From Brachycybe producta (Eukaryota > Arthropoda > Diplopoda > Playtdesmida > Andrognathidae): DNA of 64,000 nt. Where the stretch lies: positions 1,007,501 through 1,071,500 of the forward strand of contig JAUPFP010000035.1 in assembly GCA_036925085.1 (NCBI GenBank). Reading direction: 5' to 3'. Below, in pieces: positions 18,419 through 27,860 of this stretch. The position numbers were made by a program, and so were the translations under genes. Below the pieces are notes generated by a model. The model did not search any database, was not told where the DNA came from, and saw only the letters and a program-made list of their open reading frames with translations. The first letter of the stretch is position 1. Each line of letters starts with the position of its first letter.

Positions 18419-21400
18419 TTAAATTGAAAAATAGCCATAAGCGAGGGTAGTAATTCCGTCATTCTCAATATAACGTTTATCATCGAATGCGGTAAGACTG
18501 ATTTTGTTCACTTCTAGAGTGTAAATATCGTGCATTTTAGACATGATTTGCCGTTGAATCACCCTATTCGGAATAGACTGATGCAAAGATTCAATGTACA
18601 TATCATGATTGAAGTGAGATTTAACGATCTGTTTCTTAATACCTTTAGCTTTACATTTATACTTATGGCTATTTAACAGTATAGAATACATTTTAGATTT
18701 TAGGGCCACAAATTCCGAAATAGGTTCACCATTCATTTCATCTTTAAATTTTCCCATAACTTTTTTGTTTTTAAGAGAGTGCAGAAAGTGACTTTTTGGA
18801 TAGTCACTCGTATCCAAATGGTATTGGTAACGCTGCATGTCATGGTACAAATCTTTCGTTTGAATATGCATAATGAAACTATCCGTATCGGTATACAACA
18901 ATTTCAATCTATTTCCGGGATAATTTGATTTCAGAACATAATAATAAAATTCATACATGAACAACTTCGATATTTCTAGCACAGTAAAACCCGTATACAA
19001 TGGTTTGTTAAAATAAATGGACCATTTTTTCATTTTAAAAACAGTGAGATTCTTATCGATAATGTGAAATGAGTCTAAATTTGCGCGACTGAGTAATTTT
19101 AGACACCGTTCTTTTTCATTAACGAGTTCGGCATTCATTTTTTTTCTTTGATTTTCCATCGTTTTCCCGAAAACGGCATTGTTCATTAATTTGAAAAAGT
19201 CTTTTTCGAAATCATCTTTTGCTAGTTTACGCATGGCAATGTTAAATTCTATATAGGGCTTTAACCACTTACCTTGGGTAAAAGAAAGAACACGATGAAT
19301 TTTGATTAATTTCATCCCCAGGTTTAAGTAGCATTGTAAATTTCTAACATGAATCACGTAATGTTTTTTATGATAAAGATTTGGTGCGAGTTTTTTCGTC
19401 TTGTAGTTTTTGGGTTCTTTTCCTTTTACTTTTTTTAGAAGGTCTTTAGCATAAGGAGATAGCATATCGAGGTGAATATCGAGCCTTTCTGGACAAAGAG
19501 GGTAGTCACTATGATCAAAATGTAAATCAAGGGGATAATCGAGATCCACTTCTAATATGTATCCCTCTTTGTCATCTGGATTTATGGAATGGATGTCAAA
19601 AGTTTTGATCTCATTTTCATCTAACCAACAAAAATCTTTCATGGGCATGGGCTCGCACATCGCCGTAGCATACAAGGAATTGTAGTCCCAATAGGCTAAA
19701 TAAGATTTAGGCTTAGATGGATCGTAATCATTTAGATAGGGATTGTTCGCTTTTGCGTATCTGTGGCTGGCAACAGAAACACCTCCGCGAATACCTTTTT
19801 CGATAAATAAGTGCATATCATAATCCGTAAGTAATTCCAACTCAACTTCTGTGTATTTCAAAGCGGCGGACCATGCATACATGGGCAAAGTGAAATAATG
19901 CGCGGGATCTAGTCCAAAACTTTTAAAAGAAATAGTTCGGAAATTTTTGAAAACATCCGCCAAAATGAGACAATCGCTTCTTAAGTAAATATCGTGATAA
20001 TCGCCTAATGTTTCACAACCGAACGTCTCCCATACCTTTTTCACGTGCTCGTAATCTTTATCAGAGATCACTTCTTCATTCAGGGTATTGCTGAAACAAG
20101 CTTTATCCGGAATGCCTACTGCGTCAAATTTTGAGTGACTGTCCAAGTATTCATAAGGAAAATGTCCTTTTTGCGTCATGAGATCAATTTTTGAAGGGTC
20201 TTTGAAAAACCATGAAACGCAATTAAATTTCTCTTTAGAAAGATTTTGAGCGAGGGTTGCGAGTGGAGCGGACAAGAATTGAAAACTATCTAGAAACACG
20301 AGATCATCGACGATGAAACTCGTATAGCGCTCAATATTTAATGGAATAATGTTAATGGGCTTTTCCGTTTTAATCCTAGATAGGGCTTTAACGATAAAAT
20401 GCTCATCATACGAACGTAAACAATGAGCGAAACATGGCAAGTAAGAGCGGTCACGCAAGGTTGCATTACAACTGAAGCACGCTGCACCCCTGTAATTGTT
20501 TCCCGGAAGATGGTGGTCATGATCTCTTACTTTGCCCGTTATAAACTCATTGAACTCCGTATGACAAGCGTAACAGTGTGTGGCTTTCTGGAAATTTTCC
20601 TCATCTTCGTTCGTCATGATCATAGGCTCTATTGGGGCTGATTTCAGCAATGCACTGGCTTTGTCTCTTAACGTCATGACGAGCTCATACGCAGGATCTT
20701 GGGACCTTTTACATTCGTGAGCTACAACCTTACCGTGATAATCAACGATAACGTAAGAATACGAGCAAGCTTCGTGTTTTTGGATGGTTTTGGTATAGGA
20801 GGTACTCGGATTTTGAGTTGGGCCACTGACTTTTTGGATGAGACTTTCGAAATCAAAATAAGCTACGTAAGGGCACCGCAAGGCTTTATGAAACTCGTTA
20901 AACTTTAAAACACAATCCTCTTTGCTGGGTAACCGAATTTTGGCCGTTTTATGCTCTTCACACATGGGACGATGCCTTTCTAAAGCGCTTTCGACTTTAA
21001 ACCCTTGGCAGCATCGTAAGCAAAAAAATTTTTTGTTTAAACCATCACGTCCCATTAATCGAGCAATATTTCGAATGAGAAAGTAGTGCCTGTCATGAAG
21101 AAGAAGATTTATTTCTCTATTTGAGTTGGAATTGCTTAACTGAAGAGGAACCACAAATTTATCGTAACCGAAAACGTTAATTTTGAGATTATTCGCAATT
21201 TCGAATTTTGAAATTTGGCTTAAACCAACGGGATATTCAAGCATGGATGTATCCAGAGAACCTTCTAATTTCTTATAGTGGCTCAATCTATTTGGATGGT
21301 TGTCTCTCGTGACCGGATGTAAATGAGCTAATATACACCATAAAAAACATTTGGCATCTTTAGATGCGATATTTAAAATAGATTTCTTATTTTTTAATGA

Positions 21401-22018
21401 ACCGGGAAGTTTTCCCGAACATCCCCCTTTATACGGTCTGTATTTACCAATTTTGATTTCTACATCTTCGATGGAATCGATCACCCAACCCGAACCTCTA
21501 TTAATGAAAGCTTCTATTGCGCCTAAGATTTGCATTTCACATTCTCGCAAGTAATGTTTTATTTCTGAATGATGCATAATAAGTTTCATATTACTACAAA
21601 AATAAGAATCATTGGTTTCGTAAGTCATTATTGCCACATTGTTTTCATAAATGATTTTTGGCTTCATAAAATGAATGCGTAAACATAATTGAAATTTAAA
21701 TCTCATTTTATTAGACCATCCCTCCAACAAATTCGTAACATCATTATAGACGTATTGAAAATAGTCCCTTGGATCCTGAATATTATTCCCATTCATGTGT
21801 TTTAAGGTAACTAATACACTCCCAAATCCCGTTTTATGTACAATAAAAGAATCTGGTAAAAATATTTCGTGAGTGTTATTTAAATGTGCCAACCATTCCG
21901 TTTTAGTATTAAATTGTGAATTGCAGAGATTACATTTTTCTTTGATAGGTCCGATAACATGGGCATTGAGAAAATGCTCCATGGAGTTATCTGGATCCCC
22001 ACATATGAAACAGCTCAT
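18419..22018 (-). CDS. protein-primed DNA polymerase B
   Basis: 1199 residues, intact. Two N-terminal C2H2-type fingers (C3/C6/H15/H20 and C29/C32/H45/H50) and a further cysteine cluster near 333-353. Exonuclease motif I DFE at 389-391; ExoIII-like YLRSDCLILAD near 678-687. Inserted in the exonuclease region at about 482-518 is a CYACH...RDHDH...CFSC zinc/HNH-like module resembling endonuclease VII. Polymerase motifs: A DYNSLYATAM (778-787), B NNAVFGKTMEN (946-956), C YTDTDS (1042-1047). This replicates the linear element from protein-primed ends. The start overlaps the upstream stop as ATGA. Confidence 0.96.
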   Translation of the reverse strand: MSCFICGDPDNSMEHFLNAHVIGPIKEKCNLCNSQFNTKTEWLAHLNNTHEIFLPDSFIVHKTGFGSVLVTLKHMNGNNIQDPRDYFQYVYNDVTNLLEGWSNKMRFKFQLCLRIHFMKPKIIYENNVAIMTYETNDSYFCSNMKLIMHHSEIKHYLRECEMQILGAIEAFINRGSGWVIDSIEDVEIKIGKYRPYKGGCSGKLPGSLKNKKSILNIASKDAKCFLWCILAHLHPVTRDNHPNRLSHYKKLEGSLDTSMLEYPVGLSQISKFEIANNLKINVFGYDKFVVPLQLSNSNSNREINLLLHDRHYFLIRNIARLMGRDGLNKKFFCLRCCQGFKVESALERHRPMCEEHKTAKIRLPSKEDCVLKFNEFHKALRCPYVAYFDFESLIQKVSGPTQNPSTSYTKTIQKHEACSYSYVIVDYHGKVVAHECKRSQDPAYELVMTLRDKASALLKSAPIEPMIMTNEDEENFQKATHCYACHTEFNEFITGKVRDHDHHLPGNNYRGAACFSCNATLRDRSYLPCFAHCLRSYDEHFIVKALSRIKTEKPINIIPLNIERYTSFIVDDLVFLDSFQFLSAPLATLAQNLSKEKFNCVSWFFKDPSKIDLMTQKGHFPYEYLDSHSKFDAVGIPDKACFSNTLNEEVISDKDYEHVKKVWETFGCETLGDYHDIYLRSDCLILADVFKNFRTISFKSFGLDPAHYFTLPMYAWSAALKYTEVELELLTDYDMHLFIEKGIRGGVSVASHRYAKANNPYLNDYDPSKPKSYLAYWDYNSLYATAMCEPMPMKDFCWLDENEIKTFDIHSINPDDKEGYILEVDLDYPLDLHFDHSDYPLCPERLDIHLDMLSPYAKDLLKKVKGKEPKNYKTKKLAPNLYHKKHYVIHVRNLQCYLNLGMKLIKIHRVLSFTQGKWLKPYIEFNIAMRKLAKDDFEKDFFKLMNNAVFGKTMENQRKKMNAELVNEKERCLKLLSRANLDSFHIIDKNLTVFKMKKWSIYFNKPLYTGFTVLEISKLFMYEFYYYVLKSNYPGNRLKLLYTDTDSFIMHIQTKDLYHDMQRYQYHLDTSDYPKSHFLHSLKNKKVMGKFKDEMNGEPISEFVALKSKMYSILLNSHKYKCKAKGIKKQIVKSHFNHDMYIESLHQSIPNRVIQRQIMSKMHDIYTLEVNKISLTAFDDKRYIENDGITTLAYGYFSI

Positions 22019-22628
22019 TTTTCAAAATCAAATCCCAATTTACCCAAAACAGTAGGAACTTGATTAAGTTTGGTGATTAATTTGGGGTAAATATGAACTG
22101 GAATACAAGCCCCTTTAGTAAATTTATTTTCTATGCTATATTTACGAATGTCGATGAACCAATTCTCATTACTTTCGAGAATACGTCGTTTCCAATTGTC
22201 CTCGACGGGGATAGTTTCGTGAACTTTGAAATCTGGTAAAGTGTTCTTTTCCTCCGATTTACTGAGGTGACGTCCAAACCATTCTTTGATCGTGTCTTCC
22301 GCTACAGCTGAAGATGGCCCCGCCTCGCCGATTGCCTTTGCTTGACGCTTTGCAACTTCAGATTTTGGTGCGGCTTTCCTTTTTGTCTTTCGACCAGTTA
22401 CTGCGGTTTCTACCGTCAAGTCTATCAATATTTTTCAGAATTTTTCTAAGAAACAACATTGACTTTGTAAGCTAAGATACTGTGTATAGGACTTCAAATA
22501 CTAATAATGAAAATTTACCAATATAAAAAATAGCTTCTAGTGATTTGTAAAATGGGCATTTATGTTTCTTAGGCTATTTGATAGTTTAAAAAGAAATACT
22601 CACCAATGATGTCTTGATTGTCCTGCAT
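22015..22628 (-). CDS. unrecognised gene upstream of PolB, predicted one intron
   Basis: The long frame (22015-22421) has no ATG at its 5' end. A short exon at 22604-22628 begins with ATG and ends at a strong donor GTGAGT; joining it to an acceptor AG at 22422-22423 keeps the frame and gives about 143 residues with a 182 bp intron (prediction). The N-terminal third is basic, with a likely nuclear signal (GRKTKRK), followed by an Ala/Ser-rich stretch and a C-terminal domain rich in aromatic residues (NWFIDIRKY). No family recognised. Its place before a protein-primed polymerase makes a replication partner such as a terminal protein conceivable, but nothing shows it. Confidence 0.6.
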
Positions 22629-22860
22629 TATGATGTAAATGACTTTACAAAAATTGGTTATAGATGGGGAGTTTTTGATGTAATATTTGTAAGATTAACC
22701 ACAGTAAAAAAACTTTAAAGTTGTAGTATTTTGCTGTAATGATGTTAGAAATGAATGATCAGAGCAACTGTTGTCTTAGAAGATTCAGAATAGAAATTGA
22801 TGTGTGAATTTTATGAGAACTTTTTGCTCTTTTTATACTGAAATAGTGTCCTCGATTAAA
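22629..22860 (-). promoter_or_regulatory. promoter region for the PolB block
   Basis: A TATA-like TATAAAAA on the minus strand at about 22829-22837 lies some 200 bp before the ATG at 22628. No other gene seen. Confidence 0.45.
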
Positions 22861-22959
22861 AATAGTAGCCAATGAAACTACTCAGATATTACAATAAAAC
22901 ACCAATAATATTAAGTTAAGATTACAAAAAAACATAAATAAAAATGAAACCAGGTTATG

Positions 22960-23175
22960 AAAGACAAAAAAAGCTAAGAAAGAAGCCAATAAAAAGCAGC
23001 ATGGTTATAAAAGAGGGCAATAGAAAAGGAGCATGACTATGAAAGAAGCCAATAGAAAAAGAGCATGACTATAAAAGAAGCCAATAGAAAAGGAGCATGA
23101 CTATGAAAGAAGCCAATAGAAAAGGAGCATGACTATGAAAGAGGCCAATAGAAATAGAACAAAACTATGGAGGAC
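22960..23175. repeat. 33 bp tandem repeat, about six copies
   Basis: Units built on AAGCCAATAGAAAAGGAGCA followed by TGACTATGAAAG repeat in line, with small variations (AAGCCAATAAAAAGCAGC at the start). Lies upstream of the PolB-block promoter, inside the Polinton. Confidence 0.85.
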
Positions 23176-23378
23176 ATCACTACAAGAAATAGAAATAGGT
23201 TCAGGGTACTAAGCAATAATATAGTGATATAATCTATGAAAAATATGAAAGCTAAGAATAAATACATGTTTTATGTGATAAATATAAAAGAAATTCTTTT
23301 GTGATTTTGAATTGCATTGTCATCATTTTTAATTTTAAGTTAAATAAAAATGTTGGTCTTCCTGCTATGGCCCAGAAA

Positions 23379-24719
23379 TGACCACATCATAGTCTAAGAG
23401 AGATTGTAATGTGGTGTGGAAAATGTGTATTCTGTAAGAAAAAATGTAGTTAAAATTAAATATATATATGTATATATTCAGAGTATGAAATAAAATTTCT
23501 TACTTTTTATATACAAAATGTTTAATTTATTCTATATACAGTCGTAAAAACAAGTTTTTTTATCATCTCAGCAGGTGGTATGAGAAAGTTTTAAACTTCT
23601 TTCTCTTTAACGAGAAGGAAAAAAAACTGGGTCAAAGCTTTTTCTCTCTGATGAAGCATTAAAATGGCTTTAAAACGAGTGGTGTAGAAATGACTCAATG
23701 ATAGTCTATGGGTAGATTGTAATGGGGTGTGAAAATTGTGTATTCTATAAGAAAAAATGTAGTTAAAATCTGAATGTATATGTATATATTCAGAGTATGA
23801 AATAAAATTTCTTACCTTCTATATATAAAATGTTTTATTTATTCTATATACATTCATGAAAACAAGTTTTTTATTATCTCAGCAGGTGGTTAAAGAAAGT
23901 TTCAAACTTCTATCTCTTTAATGAGAAGCAAAAAAAACTGGGTCAAAGTTTTTTCTCTCTGATGAAGCATTAAAATAGCTTTAAAACAAGTGGCGTAGAA
24001 ATGACTCAATGATAGTCTATGGGAGATTGTATTGGGGTGTGGAAATTGTGTATTCTATAAGAAAAAATGTAGTTAAAATCTGAATGTATATGTATATATT
24101 CAGAGTATGAAATAAAATTTCTTACCTTCTATATATAAAATGTTTTATTTATTCTATATATATTCGTGAAAACAAGTTTTTTTATCATCTCAGCAGGTGG
24201 TTAAAGAAAGTTTCAAACTTCTTTTTAATGAGAAGCAAAAAAACTGGGTCAAAGTTTTTTCTCTCTGATGAAGCATTAAAATAGCTTTAAAACAAGTGGT
24301 GTAGAAATGACTCAATGATAGCCTATGGGAGATTGTATTGGGGTGTGGAAATTGTGTATTCTATAAGAAAAAATGTAGTTAAAATCTGAATGTATATGTA
24401 TATATTCAGAGTATAAAATAAAATTTCTTACCTTCTATATATAAAATGTTTTATTTATTCTATATACATTCGTGAAAACAAGTTTTTTTATTATCTCAAC
24501 AGGTGGTTAAAGAAAGTTTCAAACTTCTTTTTAATGAGAAGCAAAAAAACTGGGACAAAGTTTTTTCTCTCTGATGAAGCATTAAAATGACTTTAAAACG
24601 GGTGGTGCAGAAATGACTCAATGAGAGTCTATGGGAGATTGGAATGTGGAGCTCGAAATGAGGTCACCATAGTAGTCTATGGAGAAAAGTGGTGCAGAAA
24701 TGACTTTTCCTATACTACT
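23379..24719. repeat. right terminal inverted repeat expanded into a ~306-312 bp tandem array
   Basis: Landmarks such as TGACTCAATGA recur at about 23379 (degenerate), 23691, 24002, 24308 and 24614, giving four-plus units. Each unit is a diverged copy of the terminal region. The last 118 bp (24602-24719) equal the left end. The left end has only one unit, so the two ends are unequal. Confidence 0.88.
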
Positions 24720-24725
24720 TATGTG
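24720..24725. repeat. right target-site duplication TATGTG
   Basis: Perfect match to 8301-8306. Confidence 0.93.
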
Positions 24726-24884
24726 GATTTTGAAGTGTGATTTAAGTTGTCTTTTTGTCTTATAGTGGGTGACTAGCTTACGTTGCTTAGTTGAGCATCT
24801 ATTATGGTGGTGGGACAGAAATTGAGTTCTGAAGGTAAAGGTTAAGTAAAAGATAGAAAAACAAGGGATTCAAGGAACCTTATA

Positions 24885-26728
24885 GACCTCCATTGCTTTA
24901 ATATATGCTGTCATATATCAAATAACCAACTTTTTTCATTGTTACATGTGTGCGCATGAGTACGCACATGAACACACGTGCACATGTGTATGCACTTGTG
25001 CACATGTGTACACACATGTACACACTCGTGCGCATGTGTACGCACATGTACACACTTGTGCGCATGTGTACGCACTTGTGCGCATCTGTACGCACGTGTA
25101 CGCACTTGTGCGCATCTGTACGCACGTGTACGCACTTGTGCGCATGTGTACGCACGTGTATGCACTTGTGCGCATGTTTACGCACATGTACGCACTTGTG
25201 CGCATGTGTACGCACATGTACGCACTTGTGCGCATGTGTACGCACATGTACGCACTTGTGTGCATGTGTACGCACATGTACGCACTTGTGCGCATGTGTA
25301 CGCACATGTACGCACTTGTGCGCATGTGTACGCACATGTACGCACTTGTGCGCATGTGTACGCACATGTACGCACTTGTGCGCATGTGTACGCACTTGTG
25401 CACATGTAAGCACTTGTGCGCATGTGTATGCACATGTACGCACTTGTGCGCATGTGTACGCACATGTACGCACTTGTGCACATGTGTACGCACATGTACG
25501 CACTTGTGCGCATGTGTACGCACATGTACACACTTGTGTGCATGTGTAAGCACATGTACACACTTGTGCGCATGTGTACGCACATGTACACACTTGTGTG
25601 CATGTGTACGCACATGTACACACTTGTGTGCATGTGTATGCACATGTACACACTTGTGCTCATGTGTATGCACATGTACACACTTGTGTGCATATGTACG
25701 CACATGTACACACTTGTGCGCATGTGTACACATGTCTATGCACATGTACACGCTTGTGCACATGTGAACGCACATGTGCACACTTGTGCGCATGTGTACG
25801 CACATGTACACACTTGTGCGCATGTGTATGCAAATGTACACGCTTGTGCGCATGTGTACACATATGTACACGCTTGTGTGCATGTGTACACACATGTACA
25901 CACTTGTGCACATGTGTACACACATGTACACACTTGTGAGCATGTGTACACACATGTACACACTTGTGCACATGTGTACACACATGTACACACTTGTGCA
26001 CATGTGTACACACATGTACACACTTGTGAGCATGTGTATGCACATGTATACACTTGTGCGCATGTGTATGTACATGTACACACTTGTGCGCATGTGTACA
26101 CACATGTACACATGTGTGTGCATGTGTATATAGATAAACAAACATGTATGTACTCATGTACATGACATAGTTACATGTGATGCGCATGCGTCATTCATTT
26201 GTAATAATATGGTTTAAAATGAAAATACGTCACATGTATTCTAATATACAAACATAAAACATAGAAAGAACACCCTCCTAAATAAAAGGAATAGTCTCCC
26301 TTGCTACAACTGGAAAGAGGAAGAATCTCGACTTTTTTTAAAAAAAATTACGTTTTTAAAAAATCAAAATTTCATATATCAAATCGCTCCCAGTTTCATT
26401 GTCAGAATGTGTACATCCTTTTGGGTCTGATGATATTTTGTTGTAGGTGGCACCGTTTTCGAGTTGTTTGACCCACAACAAATTATGACGAAAAACTCAA
26501 AATTTGTTTCTAAAATATTCATAAAAAAATAACTCCAGGGTAAAATTTTCTGATTGTTTGTCAGGAGCATCATATCGAACCACTGAATCAAATAAAAAAT
26601 ACTGCATTTCTTTATCTCATTCCGTTCTTGAGTTGTTCGACCCACAAAATCGGGGTTCCGGACACACACAGACAGACATCCTTTTTTGCCCTTTTTTTTT
26701 GCATAATCCTATATACCTCCTGGAGGTC
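24885..26728. repeat. interspersed repeat carrying an expanded 30 bp minisatellite
   Basis: Begins GACCTCCATTGC and ends TGGAGGTC; the better-preserved copy at 42056-43065 ends AGCAATGGAGGTC, showing an inverted-repeat terminus. Flanks of the array match between copies (CATATATCAAATAACCAAC before, ACATGACATAGTTACATG after). Confidence 0.65.
24950..26130. repeat. 30 bp minisatellite, about 39 units, alternating purine-pyrimidine
   Basis: The unit CGCATGTGTACGCACATGTA plus CGCACTTGTG varies mainly by C/T and G/A exchanges. Nearly perfect purine-pyrimidine alternation, broken only at CTT, favours Z-DNA. The unit length is a multiple of three, so long open frames arise in every frame; they are not genes. 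Confidence 0.95.
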
Positions 26729-27289
26729 AAAAACTATCAAATATAAACACAGCACTTTTTGACATGTAGATAAAATTTCGGGAGGGAGGACTGGACCCAT
26801 GGACCCCACTCCACCTCTTGGCTACGCCACTGACATCAAAGAAGGCTTGCAAATTTAAAAGTTTCAAAATATTTAAAAATATGACTTGCAAGTACGGGGC
26901 GCCGTTTGGGAAAATAAAATTCTTATGTTACATATATAATTAATTTGTTAAATTATATAATCCATTATCTTACGTATATTTCACTGAAATGAAACTGAAG
27001 TGAAAATTTAAACTTGAAACTTTCCATTCGCATAATCACTATCAGGGACGCGGCGATGAAGGGGTGAGGGGTGGACCCACGGGACCAGTCTCCGTCCCAC
27101 AAAGCCTAAATTAACATAAACATAATGTAATAAGTAAAGTCTACTACAAAGTCTACTCTTGATTCCAAGGCTACTTCCATTTCCTTGTTATGCTCTCCTT
27201 CAAACGTAAATAAATAAATCATTTTATTTAAAAATTAAATCAAGGGATTTTTTTTTACATTCTGGGGGCTGTGCCCCCAAGAGTGGGAG

Positions 27290-27860
27290 TTTTAGAGGGG
27301 GGAAAAATGCTGTGCTCCTATTGGCCAAAATCAAACTGAGCAAAGCTATAGCAACGACTGCCCATAAAACATTGTACGACGTAAGCCTACACTACAAGGG
27401 TTACTTACAATTGTTGACCAATGGGCGTGCCAGAATAAGCAATGAAATTAGACCCATTTCCACCCCACCCACCCTCCCTCCCAGAATGAATTTCTGGTAC
27501 AGGCATCTCTGTCCAACATTAACTTTTCGTTTGCTCCGCCCTTTTATGGGCGTCATCAATTTCTAATTGGTTATTTACGTAGTCTGATGTCACATGCCCC
27601 GCCCTTTTAAATTTCTAATTGGTTGATATTTGGTCTGGTGCTCATAAAAGGGCTGGTCAACCGAAAAGTTAGTGGCTACTGTGCTGCTGATCACTATCTG
27701 GCAAAAATACAATTTTTATTATTGAAAAAAACTACAGTAGATTAATTGCAATTTCAAAGTCGTTTAGAATGAAATGACCTCTAAAGTATAAAAGCGTATA
27801 AAAAAAAGTTGCAAAAAACCATAACAACATCGACTTCAACTCACATTTTCCACAATGTAT
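27290..27860. promoter_or_regulatory. promoter/upstream region of P450 copy 1 (duplicated at 35485-36060)
   Basis: TATAAAAG at 27787-27794 lies 61 bp before the start codon. The same region precedes the truncated copy 2 with only scattered differences, including TATAAAAG at 35992-35999. A short inverted-repeat element (27520-27671) is part of both. Confidence 0.7.
27520..27671. mobile_element. short MITE in the P450 copy 1 promoter
   Basis: Ends TAACTTTTCG and CGAAAAGTTA, with inner arms CCGCCCTTTTATG and CATAAAAGGGC. The interior carries TTTCTAATTGGTT twice. The same element lies at 35722-35873. Confidence 0.7.

Larger units (their letters stand above)
8307..24719. mobile_element. Maverick/Polinton (adintovirus-like) element, apparently complete
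   Basis: The ends are AGTAGTATAGG and its reverse complement, matching the AG...CT termini of Polintons. The outermost 118 bp are identical inverted repeats, and TATGTG flanks both sides as the 6 bp target duplication expected of this integrase class. The content is the Polinton core set: DNA polymerase B, integrase, packaging ATPase, protease, major capsid protein and probable penton. Accessory genes are also present. All large frames are open. This is a self-synthesising DNA transposon related to viruses; a complete capsid gene set implies it can, or recently could, form virions (inference). Confidence 0.96.

Noticed and set aside
22967-23168. CRISPR-like array
   Set aside because: Units are directly tandem with no unique spacers, and the genome is eukaryotic.
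24898-26187. Long open frames (up to about 400 codons) on both strands
   Set aside because: They are translations of the 30 bp minisatellite, whose length is a multiple of three and lacks stops in most frames. The products are meaningless Cys/His/Val/Thr repeats.
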